Positions 1-10,329 of a stretch of 64,000 bases of DNA are shown here, piece by piece. The translations under genes were made by a program, and so were the position numbers. This stretch comes from Ornithorhynchus anatinus (Eukaryota; Chordata; Mammalia; Monotremata; Ornithorhynchidae): the NCBI RefSeq assembly GCF_004115215.2, contig NC_041751.1, positions 32,358,298-32,422,297 on the forward strand. The letters are read 5' to 3'. A model generated the notes under the pieces. It was not told the DNA's origin, ran no database searches, and saw only the letters and a list, made by a program, of their open reading frames with translations. The first letter of the stretch is position 1; each line of letters starts with the position of its first letter.

Positions 1-270
1 CCCAGGTCCCCGTGGCTCCCAGGCCCGGGCTCTGTCCACCCCGCCACGCAATTTATTTACACGAACGAGGTGCCTATAGCTCTAATTCTATTTATTTATA
101 TTGATGCCGTCGCTGCCTGTTGGTTTTGAGGTCTGTCTCCCCCGCGTCTAGACTGTGAGCCCGTTAGGGCCGGGGACTGTCTGTCTGTCGCCGAATCGTA
201 CTTTCCAAGCGTTTAGTACAGTGCTCTGCACGCGGTGAGCGCTCAGTAGATACGACTGAATGAACGAATG
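1..270. repeat. Mon-1 SINE head (minus, cut by window edge) then L2 3' end (plus)
   Basis: Positions 1-49 are the tRNA-like head of a minus-strand Mon-1. Positions 52-270 are an L2 3' end running through the lockstep tail (gtttagtacagtgctctgca) to the GAATGA-type end. Confidence 0.8.
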
Positions 271-782
271 CCGCTCGACTAAGCGTAAGCCCGGGGCGTC
301 TGCTCCGCCTCCCTCCGGTCGGTCCAGATTTTTCCTCCCGTGAAGCCTCCTCGCGCCCCGTACCCTTCCCCACGGGGCGAACGCGGAGCGGAACTCACCC
401 GTCGAAGGCTCCCCTCACGCCCTGAAGGGGAAAGGGAGACACGAGGCGGTCAGTTTCGGCCCTTCGCGGTTCCCTCCAGCCCGTAAGCTCCTTGCGGGAA
501 GGGATTGCGTCTGTCGGTGTTTGAGCTGTACTCTCCCAGGCGCTTAGTACAGCGTTCTCAGTATATACCGCTGATTGCCTGACCGACTTGCCCCGGTCGG
601 GTCTCCGGGTTGCAGCGGGAAGGATTGAGGTTAGACAGAAGGGGACGCTTCGGGGCGGACGGAGTACCCAGAAGAACGCCCTCCCGTCCTTCCCACCCGG
701 GCCCGCATTCGAAACCCAGGTGGATTCGTCAGTATTGAGAATAACCGCTTTCGTTCAGCGCTTATTCGGCCGAGCGCCGCCC
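271..782. other. TRIM downstream/intronic DNA with one L2 tail
   Basis: An L2 3' tail (plus) lies at about 478-588. The rest is GC- and CpG-rich DNA. The remaining exons of the TRIM gene, including a possible SPRY exon, were looked for here and not recognised. Confidence 0.5.
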
Positions 783-1000
783 TAAGAGCCGGGGTGGATT
801 CGAGACGAGCGGGTCCCGCCCGGGCTGAAGGTCTCAATAGGAGGGAGACCGGGAAACGAATCCCCGGTTGGCAAGACGGGGGAACTGAGGCGCAGAGAAG
901 CGAAGTGACTGCCCGAGGTCACACGGCGGGTAAGTGACACATTAGAACCCAGGTCCTCCGACTGCCAGGCCCGGGCTCTTCTCACTAGGCCGCGCTCCTT
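783..1000 (-). repeat. Mon-1-type SINE
   Basis: Shows the antisense series 'gaactgaggcgcagagaag', 'gaggtcacacggc' and 'cccgggctcttctcactagg' in the usual order. Confidence 0.8.
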
Positions 1001-1071
1001 CCCTCGGGCTCTGCGACGAGCAAGCCATCGTTGTTTTCTCTCCTCCCACCGTCCCCCCGCTATGAAGCGGG

Positions 1072-1118
1072 TTGTGTATATATTTATATATATTGTATAA
1101 TATATAATGATATATACG
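1072..1118. repeat. AT-rich simple repeat
   Basis: Degenerate (TATA)n stretch in an otherwise GC-rich region. Confidence 0.8.
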
Positions 1119-1144
1119 GGGTCGTACATCTTTTTATTCCCCCA

Positions 1145-1350
1145 CTGATTTTGTTCATGAGGTGCACCTCCCCTTGACTCTATTTACGGCTATGAGGTCG
1201 GCTCGTCTCTGTCCGTCCGTCTCTCCCGATCAGACCGTGAGCCCGTCACTGGGCCGGGGACGGTCTCTCTCTGTTGCCGAACTGTCCATTCCGGGCGCTT
1301 AGGACAGTGCCCTGCGCGCAGTAAGTGCTCGTTAAATACCAGCGAATGAA
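1145..1350 (+). repeat. L2 3' end
   Basis: Runs from the 'ccttgactctattta' segment through the 'cagaccgtgagcccgtc' block to the terminal repeat. Many T-to-C changes relative to right-hand copies. Confidence 0.8.
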
Positions 1351-1365
1351 AAAATGCTATCGAAT

Positions 1366-1805
1366 GAAGCAGCACGGGTCCGTGGAAGGAGCCCGGGGTT
1401 GGGAGTCCGAGGTCGCGCGTTCGAATGCCGGCTCCGCCGCTTGCCGGCTGGGTGACCGCGGGCAAGCACTTCACTTCTCTGCGCCTCAGTTCCCTCGTCT
1501 GCCAGACGGGGATCCGTCTCCCGTTCTCCCTCCCATTTAGGCCCGCAGCCCGTGCGGGACCCTCTCATCTCGGATCCCCGCCTCAGCTCCCTCATCTGTA
1601 AAATGGGGATTAAGACCGCGAGCCTCACGTGGGACAATCTGACGACCCCCGTGTCTTATCTCCCCCCGCGCTCGGAACGGTGCCCTGCGCGTAGTAAGCG
1701 CTTCACGAATACCGACCTCATCGGTGTTATTCTACCGTCCCCTCCCCAGCGCCCAGGACGGCGCTCGGCACCGGGAAGCGCTTAATAAACCCTAGCGACC
1801 GACGG
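1366..1805 (+). repeat. Two Mon-1 SINE copies plus a tail fragment
   Basis: First copy 1366-1560 (tRNA-like head with B-box gttcgaatgcc); second, headless copy 1565-1735; isolated tail 1736-1805 abutting the TRIM coiled-coil exon. Confidence 0.75.
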
Positions 1806-1830
1806 ACCGACTTGTTCGGGCGGGGCTCAC

Positions 1831-2061
1831 CCGGAGCAGAGCCAGGGCCGAGCTCCGACACCTCTCCTCCAGCTCGCCGACCCGATCCCTCAGGGAGCGG
1901 TTGCGTTGGGCGAGGCGGGCCCGGCTCTCCCTCAGCCGCCGAAGGGTTTCCCGCTCCTCCTCCTCCAGCCTCCTCAGCTGCAGCTGCTCCTCGGAAGCCA
2001 GGAAGCCGCGCTGCTTCTCAAACTCCAACACGACCCTCCGGCGACGGGCCTCCACCTTGTC
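1831..2061 (-). CDS. TRIM-family gene, coiled-coil exon (231 nt)
   Basis: Third recognised exon of the minus-strand TRIM gene. It is bounded by an acceptor (cccccgcag, exon starts GACAAGGTGG at 2061) and a donor (CGG then GTGAGC at 1830). It is exactly 231 nt, phase 0 on both sides, encoding 77 residues (DKVEARRRRVVLEF...ALALLR). The peptide is almost all Glu, Arg and Leu in heptad-like spacing, as expected for the TRIM coiled coil that drives antiparallel dimerisation. The 231-nt size is a hallmark of this exon in TRIM genes. Transcription leaves the window to the left; the usual 23-nt exon, the ~115-nt exon and any PRY-SPRY exon are not seen here. Exon limits are read from splice signals, not from a transcript. 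Confidence 0.9.
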
Positions 2062-2149
2062 CTGCGGGGGCCCGGTTGGGGGAGGGGGACCGCGGAACGC
2101 GTTCCCGCCCCGTCCGTAGCCGACAGACGGCCGCTCTCCCCCCCCGCCT

Positions 2150-2490
2150 TCGGATCCCTCCTAAAATCCCATCTCCCTCCCGGGGCCTCTTCTCCCGCTG
2201 TCTTCGGCGTCGCCCCGGCACCTGGATTGACCCCCTTCATCCACCCCCGCCTTCGGCCTCTCGGCGTGTACGTCCGTACCCGTGATTTATTTCTTTATAT
2301 TAATGTCCGTCTCCCCTCTAGACCGTAGGCTCGCGGTGGGCAGGGGCCACTTCTACCAGCTCTGTCGTCTCGGACTCTCCCTAAGCGCCTAGTACGGCAG
2401 AACGTAAGCTCGTCGTGTCCGTTCGGTGTCGCAGTGACCTCTCCCGAGCGCTTACGTGGCGCTCGGCACGCAGACGACCGAATGGATGCT
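2150..2490 (+). repeat. L2 3' end inside TRIM intron
   Basis: Includes the longer 3' part: 'aaaatcccatctccctcc', the 'tttatattaatgtccgtct' segment and the terminal tail. Opposite in orientation to the gene. Confidence 0.8.
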
Positions 2491-2591
2491 CCGCGCACAC
2501 TGAGCCTCGCCAGGTACCGGCTGATGGGTCGACTGACCCGTCAGCCCCTTGATTTGCTTCTCACCCACCCGGTCGGTCGTATTTATTGAAC

Positions 2592-2815
2592 GTGGCTCGG
2601 AGGCAAGAGCCCGGGCTCGGGAGTCAGAGGTCACGGGTTCGCATCCCGGCCCCCTCCCCTCGTCAGCTGGGTGACTGTGGGCGAGTCACTTCACTTCTCT
2701 GGGCCTCAGTTCCCTCATCTGTATAATGGGGATTAACCGCGTCTACCCTGTATCTCCCCCAGCGCTTAGAACGGCGCTCGGCACACAGTAAGCGCCTAGC
2801 GAATACCAACATTGT
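2592..2815 (+). repeat. Mon-1 SINE
   Basis: Nearly complete: head 'gtggctcggaggcaagagcc' through tail 'gcgaataccaacattgtta'. Confidence 0.85.
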
Positions 2816-2816
2816 T

Positions 2817-3250
2817 ATGATGTACGGGCAGAGCACTGTACTAAGCGCTTGGGAGAGGACAACAGTGAACAGACCCATTCCCTGCCCGCAAAGAGCTGAC
2901 GACCTGGGGCCCGTGGGGACCTCCTCCTCCTCTGCCCTATCTCTGATTTATTTTAATATCTGTCTTCCCCACTGGACCGCAAGCTCCTCGAGGACAGGGA
3001 TCGCGTCTACCGTATTGTATTTTCCCAAGCGTTCAGTTCGGTGGCCCTGCACACGGCGAGACCTCACTCAATACCCACTGATTAATGGATCGGTCGACAG
3101 GGACTCGATCAGCACAGCGGAGATAGCAGGATGTCTAAGGGCCCACTCTGGGCAGAGCACTGTATTGGACACCTGCAGGACAGGCGGAACAAGGATATGG
3201 AGCCGTCGGCGCTCCCGAGGACCTTGCAGTCTAGCGGAGGCTTAGATCGT
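2817..3250. repeat. Three L2 3'-end fragments
   Basis: 2817-2905 (minus), 2937-3092 (plus), 3131-3250 (minus). All are short pieces around the 'gcagagcactgtactaagcgc' tail or the region just upstream of it. Confidence 0.75.
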
Positions 3251-3256
3251 TGTACT

Positions 3257-3612
3257 GTAATAATAATAATAGCAACGACGAATCCGTTAAGCACTCACTA
3301 CGGGCCGAGCACCGTTCCGAGCACCGGGGTAGATACGGGGTTGGCTCACGCTTTGAATCCCCATTTTACGGATGAGGGATATGAGGCCCAGAGAAGCCCG
3401 TCGCTGGGCGGGGACGGTCTCTATCTGTTGCCGAACCGTCCGGCCCAGGCGCTCAGTACCGTGCTCTGCGCGCAGTAAGCGCTCAGTAGACACTATCGAA
3501 TGAACGAAGCGACTCGCCGAAGGTGACACGGCAGCCGGGCGGCGGAGCCGGGATTAGAACCCACACCCTCTGACTCCCAAGCCCGGGCTCTCTCCGCTAA
3601 ACCGCGCTGACT
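3257..3612 (-). repeat. Mon-1 SINE split by an L2 tail
   Basis: SINE halves at 3257-3396 and 3510-3612 join in register around an inserted L2 3' end (3397-3509, plus). A short 'gaag' at both junctions could be the target-site duplication. Confidence 0.8.
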
Positions 3613-3668
3613 GCTCGGCGCGGTGCTCCGCACACAGTATGCGCTCGGTAGATGCGACCGACCGACTG
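3612..3668 (+). repeat. L2 tail fragment
   Basis: About 55 bases of the terminal tail, next to the 96-nt TRIM exon. Confidence 0.65.
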
Positions 3669-3747
3669 ACTGGAGGATGTCTTCCTATTCTCCTACCCCT
3701 TCTCCCCGTACTCTCTCCGGGGGAAGAGACGCCGCGGAGGCCCCTAC

Positions 3748-3843
3748 CTTCCACAGGACGGTTTTCTTCCCGACGCTGGCTTCCAAGTCCAGGCCCTTCT
3801 CCAGCTCCCGTCTCACACGAGCCAGAGCCGCTCGGAACTGGTT
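3748..3843 (-). CDS. TRIM-family gene, 96-nt exon
   Basis: Second exon of the minus-strand TRIM gene. The acceptor is cttctcccgcag and the exon begins AACCAGTTCCGAGC at 3843; the donor is GTAGGGG after TGGAAG at 3748. It is exactly 96 nt and phase 0, encoding 32 residues (NQFRAALARVRRELEK, then GLDLEASVGKKTVLWK). A 96-nt exon between the RING/B-box exon and the 231-nt coiled-coil exon is the classic TRIM layout. The peptide starts the coiled coil. The flanking introns are filled with SINE and L2 copies on both sides. Confidence 0.9.
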
Positions 3844-3924
3844 CTGCGGGAGAAGGAAGTCAGCGAAGGGTCCCGCGGTCCTCCCTCGCGCTATTTATCT
3901 CTTCCCACAAGGTATTGGCTGAGC

Positions 3925-4162
3925 GATGACTGCGGGTCAAGCCCTGGGCTGATCGTCGGGGTGGAAGGGAGACGGTCAGACCGGACACGGTCCCCCCCGT
4001 CCCGCACGGGGCTTGGAGTCTACGTAGGGAGGAGAACGGGTATCGAATCCCCGAGGAAACCGAGGCGCACGGAAGCGCTGGGGCGGTCGGGCGGCGGAGC
4101 CGGGATTTGAACTCGGATCCTCTGACTCCCAGGTCCGTGCCCTTTCCGCCGGGCTACCCTAC
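3925..4162 (-). repeat. Mon-1/MIR-type SINE
   Basis: Older-looking minus copy ending in 'tctgactcccaggtccgtgc'. It lies in the intron between the RING exon and the 96-nt exon. Confidence 0.7.
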
Positions 4163-4215
4163 TTTTCGAGCATATGTACACTCAGAGAGACTCAAACGGA
4201 TGGAAACAGCGGAAG

Positions 4216-4698
4216 CAGCGTGGCCCACTCGAACGAGGAGAGGATCGGGAGTCGGGAGGCCTGGGTTCTAATCCCGGCTCTGCCATCCGCCTGCCGGGTG
4301 ACCTGGGACGGGCCACCTAACTTCTCTGTGCCTCTAGTTCCTCACCCGTAAAACGGGGGCGGGGGGTGGGGGGGTGGGTCAGAAGCGGCTCTCCCTCCGT
4401 CCCAGTCCAGGGGACGGGGGCCGTGCCTCGGTTCCCTCGCCTGCCAAGTGAGGATCGGACACCCGTCCTCCCTCCCGCTTGGACCGTGAGCCCTATGGGG
4501 GACGGGGGCCTGCGGGAAAGGGATTATCTCCAACCTGATTACTGGGTATCCACCCCAGCACTTAATAAGTTGGACACGTAGTAAACGCTCAACGGATACC
4601 AAAGTCGTCATCTCGTGGTGCTGCGGCCAGCCTAGCGCTCAGCACGGTGCTCGGCCCGTGGCAGGTGCTTAACGGCCACCAAAGTTACGATTATTACG
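4216..4698 (+). repeat. Mon-1 SINE copies and tail
   Basis: Head-bearing copy from 4216, a second body joining near 4430, and a separate tail at 4616-4698. A G-rich run lies at 4358-4380. Confidence 0.7.
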
Positions 4699-4766
4699 GG
4701 GACCGGGTCTTATCTACTCAACCCGTAGTAATTACGTAATGCATGCAGTTATCATTCCCCTGGAAT

Positions 4767-5048
4767 AACGTAATAATTGCGGAGCGTGTCAAGCCCTCAC
4801 CCTGTGCCCAGCACCGAGCTAAGCCCCGTGGTAGATGCGAGATCGTCAGGTCAAGCGCAGTCCCCGTCTCAGACGGGGTCGCCGGTCTGAGTAGGAGGGA
4901 GACCGGGTACTGAATCCCCATTTTACAGAAGAGGGAACCGAGGCACCCGGAGGTTAAGCCACTCACCCGAGGTCACACGCCAGGCAAGTGGGGAAGTCAG
5001 GATTAGAACCCAAGCCCTCACCCTTAACGCTAGGCCGGGCCGTTCCTC
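4767..5048 (-). repeat. Mon-1-type SINE
   Basis: Contains 'aatccccattttacagaaga' and the antisense head 'taacgctaggccgggccg'. Confidence 0.75.
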
Positions 5049-5052
5049 TTGA

Positions 5053-5550
5053 AGCGGTTCAACAGCATTTATTAAGCTCTTGCCGCGTGCCGGGGAGCGC
5101 GGAGCCGAGCCGGGAGAGACTACGCGGTTGGAATTAGACACCCGCCCCGTTCTCCGAGGGGCTCACGGGCGACGTACCCTGACCGGCGCTCAGCACATAG
5201 TAAGGGCGTACCGAACGCGGTTACTGGGATCACTGCGGTCGCTGCAGGCGTCGTGACCGATCTGTTTATCTCGTATCTAGCCGAGTGCTCGGTACGCAGT
5301 AAGAGCCCCCGCGGGGACGAGGGTTCGGCTCCCGCCGGCGTACTCCTTCCCGGCGCTCGGTTGGGCGTCCCGCGCACGGTGAGCGCTTCAGAGAAACGCC
5401 GTCACCGCTACCGAGAGACGCCATCGTCGTCATTATCGGGAGGAGGACCGCCGACCGGACCGCGGAGAGGTCCAGCGGAGTGGCCGGCGGGGGAGCCGGG
5501 ATTAGGACCCAGGCCCGGGTTCCATCCACTGGGCCACGCCGCCTCCATCT
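5053..5550. repeat. L2 piece (minus), SINE tails (plus), SINE head (minus)
   Basis: 5053-5170 L2 antisense tail; 5176-5400 two or three decayed Mon-1 tails; 5435-5550 antisense Mon-1 head ending just before the TRIM first exon region. Confidence 0.6.
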
Positions 5551-5559
5551 CCGGCAGTC

Positions 5560-6500
5560 AACCGGGGGCCGGGCGTCGAACCCGTGCGGAGCGACGGTTC
5601 GGGGGGGGGCGGGGGGGCCGGGCTTCCAAGAGGACGGTCCTACCTTGTAGACCTCGGCCGCCTCCTCCAGCGGGGCCGTGCTGTGATCGCGATGCTCCGG
5701 GGATCTCTGGCAGAGCCGGCAGAGGAGCCGTCGGTCCCGTCGGCAGAAGAGGCCGAGGGGCTCTCCGTGCTCCTCGCAGGTCGCCCGCCCTCCCTCGGCC
5801 CCGGGGCTCAGGTCCAGCCGCCTGATGCCGTCCACCACGCTGGCCAGCTGCCTGTTGGGCCGGAAGCCCCCGGGACCGAAAGGGGCCCGGCAGTGAGGAC
5901 AGGGGTAGGAGCCGCCGGGGCCGCTTTCCGATTGCTCGCAGAAGTCGGAGATGCACCTCCGGCAGAAGCTGTGGCCGCAGTCGACGCTGACCGGATCCGA
6001 CAGGAAGTCCAGGCAGATGAGGCAGGAGGCGTCCAGCTTCAGCTTCTCCCCCGGCGTAGCCGAGGCCATGGCCGCCTCTCTGGTAGCCCCGGGCACACCC
6101 TCTGCCCGGCCCCCCCGCCCCGATACCGGCTTGGGTTTTCAGTTGCCGGTCACTCCCTGTTCCAGCCCAACACTCCCCTCTCCCCGAGACGGGTGAAGGG
6201 GAGGAAGACAAGACGCGGACGGTAAGCGCTTGACGGATCGCCGTCCGAGAAGAGGTCCTCCTGGCTCCCGGGCCGTGCTCCGGCGACTGGGCGCCGCCAC
6301 TCCGATCTTGAGCGGTGCCCGGGGGGCGACGGCCCGGGCGTCGGAGGGACCCGGGTTCCAGTCCCAGCCCCCGCCCCCTGTCCGCCGGGTGACCTCGGGG
6401 AAGTCACCTCGCTTCTCTGGGCCTCGTCGGTAAAGCGGGGACGAAGCCTGGGAGCCCCACGCGGGCCGGGGACAGGTGGCGGAGTCGGGATTGGAACCCA
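5560..6500. promoter_or_regulatory. CpG-island-like region over TRIM exon 1
   Basis: Very CpG-dense DNA covers the RING exon and about 400 bases upstream of its ATG. No TATA box was seen. This would fit a CpG-island promoter for the minus-strand TRIM gene. The whole left part of the window is CpG-rich, so the contrast is modest. Confidence 0.45.
5644..6069 (-). CDS. TRIM-family gene, first coding exon (RING + B-box)
   Basis: This 426-nt exon encodes 142 residues, beginning MASATPGEKLKLDASC at an ATG (6067-6069) in a strong Kozak setting (ggcggccATGG). A GTG-initiated extension upstream was not used. RING C3HC4 residues are visible: C16, C19, C31, H33, C36, C39, C57, C60. B-box2 residues follow: C98, H101, C109, D112, C117, C120, H126, H129. 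The exon ends ...EEAAEVYK with donor GTAGGAC at 5643, the usual phase-0 junction before a 96-nt exon. TRIM proteins with this N-terminus are E3 ubiquitin ligases; the RING recruits the E2. The RING is closest by eye to TRIM10/TRIM26/TRIM39-like sequences, but the SPRY part that would settle the member is outside the window, so no symbol is given. All zinc ligands are intact. Confidence 0.92.
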
Positions 6501-6535
6501 GGTCCTTCGGATTTCCGCGGTCCCGGCCGCGCTGG
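6318..6535. repeat. Mon-1 SINE body (plus) and SINE head (minus)
   Basis: 6318-6475 is a plus copy with 'gtgacctcggggaagtcacc'; 6473-6535 is an antisense piece with 'gattggaacccaggtccttc'. Confidence 0.65.
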
Positions 6536-7104
6536 ACAGGCGAGGACCCCGTCCCCCGTTACGTTGTCGTGATGAACGTTCGCGGCACCCGACTCTGTTT
6601 TCTGCCTCCTTATCTCTCGTTCCTTAGTGGACGGTTTCGCGGGGCGCTTACCGTGTGCACCGTACTAAGCGCTCGGGGGAGTACGATGCAGCAACAGACG
6701 GCCACCGCTCGGGGACCCGCTCCTCCCTCGATGTGCCGGTCGGACGCGGGGCAGAGAGGGACGGGCGTTTGCACACGGGCACGAGCCTCCATTCGCGCGT
6801 ACGAACCCCCGGGCTCAACGTTCGTCGTCCACGGAAACCCTGGTGGAGCTTCTCTCTCCTCGTCAGTTCCCCGAGCCCGCGTCCCCCCCGCCTGCTTTAT
6901 CTCGGCCCAAGCCGGTCCGTGCGGCTTGGAGATTAGCCGTACGCCCGGCGGGAGCCGAAGGTGTGGTGTTCTGAGAAGGGCTCCGCGTCCGCGTGGACGT
7001 GAGCCCTCCGCCCGATATCTTCGAACGGGCGGCCTTGAAAAGAGGACACTGGCTTCCCGCCCTCTTCTCCTCTGTTATACTCTGCTCTCCCAAGGGCTTA
7101 GAAA

Positions 7105-7105
<1 letters not shown>
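6536..7105. other. Mostly unassigned GC-rich DNA
   Basis: An L2 tail (minus) lies at 6632-6700 and an L2-like piece (plus) ends at about 7105. In between I see no gene: the long open frames are low-complexity Arg/Pro-rich, as GC-rich DNA gives by chance. Confidence 0.5.

Positions 7106-7143
<38 letters not shown>
7106..7143. repeat. (AAT)n microsatellite
   Basis: About twelve AAT units. It forms the 3'-end simple repeat of the adjoining minus-strand SINE. Confidence 0.9.
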
Positions 7144-7288
7144 GAATCGTGGTGTTGAGCGCTTCCTACGGGTCAGGCCCCCTAAAGAGCGCTGGAGTAC
7201 ATTCGAGACGAGCAGGTTGGACACAGTCCCTGTCCTACATTCTCAGTCCCCGTTTTACAGACGAGGTAACTGAGGCACAGAGAAGACA
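7144..7288 (-). repeat. Truncated Mon-1 SINE
   Basis: Tail and middle only, stopping at 'aggcacagagaag', where the next copy begins. Confidence 0.75.
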
Positions 7289-7547
7289 ATAATAATAACA
7301 GCGTTGGTATTTGTTAAGCGCTCACTATGTGCCGAGCGCCGTTCTAAGCGCCGGGGTAGACACAAAGGAATCAGGTTGCCCCACGTGGGGCTCGCGGTCT
7401 TCATCCCCGTTTTACAGGTGAGGGAACTGAGGCCCGGTGAAGTGACTCGCCCACAGCCACACAGCTGACAAGCGGCAGAGCTGGGATTCGAACCTATGGC
7501 CTCTGACTCCAAAGCCGGTGCCCTTTCCACTGAGCCACGCTGCTCGT
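7289..7547 (-). repeat. Mon-1 SINE, near full length
   Basis: Complete from the (AAT) tail to the antisense head 'cactgagccacgctgctcg'. Confidence 0.9.
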
Positions 7548-7578
7548 CGCCAAGACTTGCCCGAGACAAGCAGCTGTT

Positions 7579-7885
7579 CGTTCGTTTATTCATTCAGTAG
7601 TATTTATCGAGCGCTCGCTATGCGCGGAGCGCTGGGCTGAGCGCTTGGAATGGACCGACCGGTAACAGATCGAGACGGTCCCCGCCCTTCGACGGGCTCA
7701 CGGTCTAATCGGGGGAGACGGACGGACGAGAACGGTGGCGATAGATAGAGTCGAGGGGAAGAACGTCTCATTAGAACAGTAGCCGATAAATAGAATCGGG
7801 ATTTCTCTCAGAGGTGTCCAAGAGGGGAATTAGAACCCAGGCCCCCCGACTCCTAAGCCCCTGCCTTTCCCACTAGGCCACGCCC
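7579..7885 (-). repeat. L2 3' end followed by a SINE head
   Basis: L2 antisense at 7579-7800 includes the region upstream of the tail ('ctaatcgggggagacggacg'); 7815-7885 is an antisense Mon-1 head. Confidence 0.8.
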
Positions 7886-8068
7886 AGTGTTCCGCACCCA
7901 GTGCCGCTCAGTAACGACGACCGGGTGATCGGTTATCCTGTCGGACGGCTCTCGTCGTCCGGGAATTTGGACGTAGCTTTCTCTCTTGGGCCCCAACCCA
8001 ACCGTTGGAGGGTGGGTGAGTTCCGGCTGGGAAAATGCTCGGAAAAGAGTGGGGTGCTGGAACTCTCC

Positions 8069-8270
8069 TTATGTGACTCTGGACGCGGGGGCTGCTGAAT
8101 ATTGATCGGTTGATCTTCCCTGGGCCTCAGTGACCTCATCTGTCAAATGGGGATTCAGACTGGGAGCCTCACGTGGGACAAGCCGATGACCCTGCGTCTC
8201 CCCCGGCGCTTAGAACGGTGCTCTGTACATAGTAAGCGCTTAACTATTACCGACGTTATTATTATTGTTG
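8069..8270 (+). repeat. Mon-1 SINE, head missing
   Basis: Body and tail from 'ttatgtgactctgg' to 'ttattattattg'. Confidence 0.8.
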
Positions 8271-8305
8271 ATTGGGACTGTCCCTCCTACTTCCGGGCAC
8301 TTCCA

Positions 8306-8395
8306 TCAACCGATCGATCGTATTTCTTCTGCGGAACACTGTACTAGGCGCTTGGGAGAGCGCGGTATAACAGAGCCGGTAAACACCTTCCCCGC
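8306..8395 (-). repeat. L2 tail
   Basis: Antisense tail with 'gaacactgtactaggcgctt'. Confidence 0.75.
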
Positions 8396-8404
8396 CCATA
8401 ATTC

Positions 8405-8823
8405 GGCACGAGACTCAGAAGGACCCGGGTTTTAATCCCGGCTCCGCCGCCCGTTCGCCGGCTCCGCCGCTCGTCGGCTGTGTGACCGTGGCCGAGTCAC
8501 TTCACTTCTCTGTGCCTCAGTTCCCTCATCTGGAGAATGGGGATGAAGACCGTGAGCCTCACGTGGGACAACCTGATTCCCCTATGTCTACCCCAGCGCT
8601 CAGAACGGGGCTCTGCACATAGTAAGCGCTTAACAAATGCCAACATTATTATTAACCCGGGGCAAGTCACTCGATTCTCTGTGCCTCGATTCCCTCGTCT
8701 GTAAAACGGGGATTAAAACCGTGAGCCCCTATGGGGCGGGGACCGGGTCCGACCCGATCGGCTCGTATCTACGCCAGCGTTTAGTACGGTGCCCGGCGTA
8801 CGGTAAGCGCTTAAATGCCCTTT
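8405..8823 (+). repeat. Two tandem Mon-1 SINE copies
   Basis: 8405-8655 has an internal short duplication of 'cggctccgccgc'; 8657-8823 is a second, headless copy placed directly after the first one's ATT tail. Confidence 0.8.
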
Positions 8824-8894
8824 TGAAAAACGCAGGGCCGTCCAGAGGGAGAAATGGACGTTAAATACAGATAAAGGTGAGTTGCCGGGGAATG

Positions 8895-9390
8895 GACGTG
8901 CCGATGAGTGCCGCGGAACTGAAGGCGGGATTAAAAAAAGGGTTCAAACCCAAGCAGGAGGGAATGGGAGAAGAGCAAGCGAGAGTTTACGGGGAGGCCT
9001 CTTGAAGGAGATGTGCTTCCACTAAGGCTTGGGAACCGGGGAGATGATCGTCTGTCGGATGCGAAGAGGGAGGGAAACTCCAGGCCCGAGGCGGGATGTG
9101 GGCGAGGGATTGGCCGTGAGATGGGAGAGGCGGAGGTGCGGCGAGAAGGTCGGCAGTAGGGGAGTGAAGTGTGCGGGCCGGGTTGGAGAAGGAAATCCGC
9201 AAAGGTAAGATAGGAGGGGGCAAAGTTCTGGAGAGCTCTGAAGCCGCCGGGAAGGCGTTTCTGTTCGACGGGGAGGTGGCTGGGCAACCACTGGGGTCCC
9301 TGGGGAGTAGGGACAAGAGGACTTATTTATCGAGCGCCGAATGTGTGCGGAGCACTGTACTCGGCGCTCGGGAGAGTACACTGTAACGTG
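8895..9390 (-). repeat. L2, internal 3' region and tail
   Basis: Antisense L2 including the 'ggcctcttgaaggagatgtg' block, 'gaggtggctgggcaaccact', and a separate antisense tail at 9320-9390. Confidence 0.75.
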
Positions 9391-9399
9391 TCCCCTGCT

Positions 9400-9690
9400 T
9401 CGGCCTGGAACACCCTCCCTCTTGGTATCCGCCACTCTCCCCGCCTATTAAAATTACATCTCTTCCAAGAGGCCTTCCCTGACTAAGCTCTCCTTTCCTC
9501 TTCTCCCTCTCCCGTCCGCGTCGCCCCGGCACTTGGGTTTCCCCCCTTTATTCAGCCCGCCCTCGGCCCCACGGCGCTCCCGTACAGATCTGTCATTTAT
9601 TTATCTATATTAATGTCTTGTCTCCCCTTCTAGACTCTGAGCTCCGGGTAGGCCCAAGCTCTGACCACTCCACCACGCTGCTTCCCTCCC
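9400..9690 (+). repeat. L2 3' region, then a SINE head remnant
   Basis: Sense L2 with 'ccaagaggccttccctgact' and 'ttatctatattaatgtc'; at about 9645 it breaks into an antisense Mon-1 head. Confidence 0.75.
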
Positions 9691-10329
9691 CCCCCGGGAA
9701 GGGCTTAATGAACGGTCGGACTCCTTCTCGCCCACCTCACGCCTGGTCCGTTCCCTTCGCCACCTCCCCGCCGCCCCCCGGCTGCCCCCGGTGCTCATTC
9801 GGAAGCCGCAACGGACTCCTTCCCGAACGGGAACTAGAAGGCCGCGCCGAGGCCAAGATAAGCCGACGTAGAGGAAATGGTCTCTAGAGCGACGGCCCCC
9901 AACTCAGCGTTCCGAGCGTACTAAGCGCTCGGAATGGACAAATCGGCGACAGGTAGAGACGGTCCCCGCCCTTCGACGGGCTCTGATCGGGGGAGACGGG
10001 CCGACGAGAACGGTGGCGGTAAATAGAATCGAGGGGAAGGACGTCTCCTCAAAACAATAGCAGCTGGTTGGTACCGATCCCTGCCGCCTACGTTATTAGA
10101 GATCAGAGTGACTTGGACATCGCTGACCGATTAGGGGAACCCACCGCAACATCGGATGACTGTTTTTCACTAACTCCCCGGACCCCAAAAAGTTAAAAGT
10201 TTCCCAAGATCTCCCAGCAGGCCAGGGGCAGAGCTAAGACTGGAACCCGCATTTCCCGGAATCCCGACCTTGTGAACGCGGGAGGCGGTATTGGGAGGTC
10301 CTTCCGCTCGTCCCGCTGCGGTCTCGGGC
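9691..10329. other. L2 piece and old repeat remnants
   Basis: 9691-9911 shows no recognisable feature. 9912-10070 is antisense L2. 10190-10270 looks like an old MIR (minus: 'gccaggggcagagctaagac'). Confidence 0.5.

Noticed and set aside
5253-6225. Long plus-strand frames opposite the TRIM exon
   Set aside because: These are mirror frames of the RING/B-box exon in CpG-rich DNA, rich in Gly, Pro and Arg. The minus-strand gene explains the openness.
6476-7273. 265-codon plus frame with an Asn run
   Set aside because: The Asn run is the (AAT)n microsatellite, the rest is SINE/L2 and GC-rich filler.
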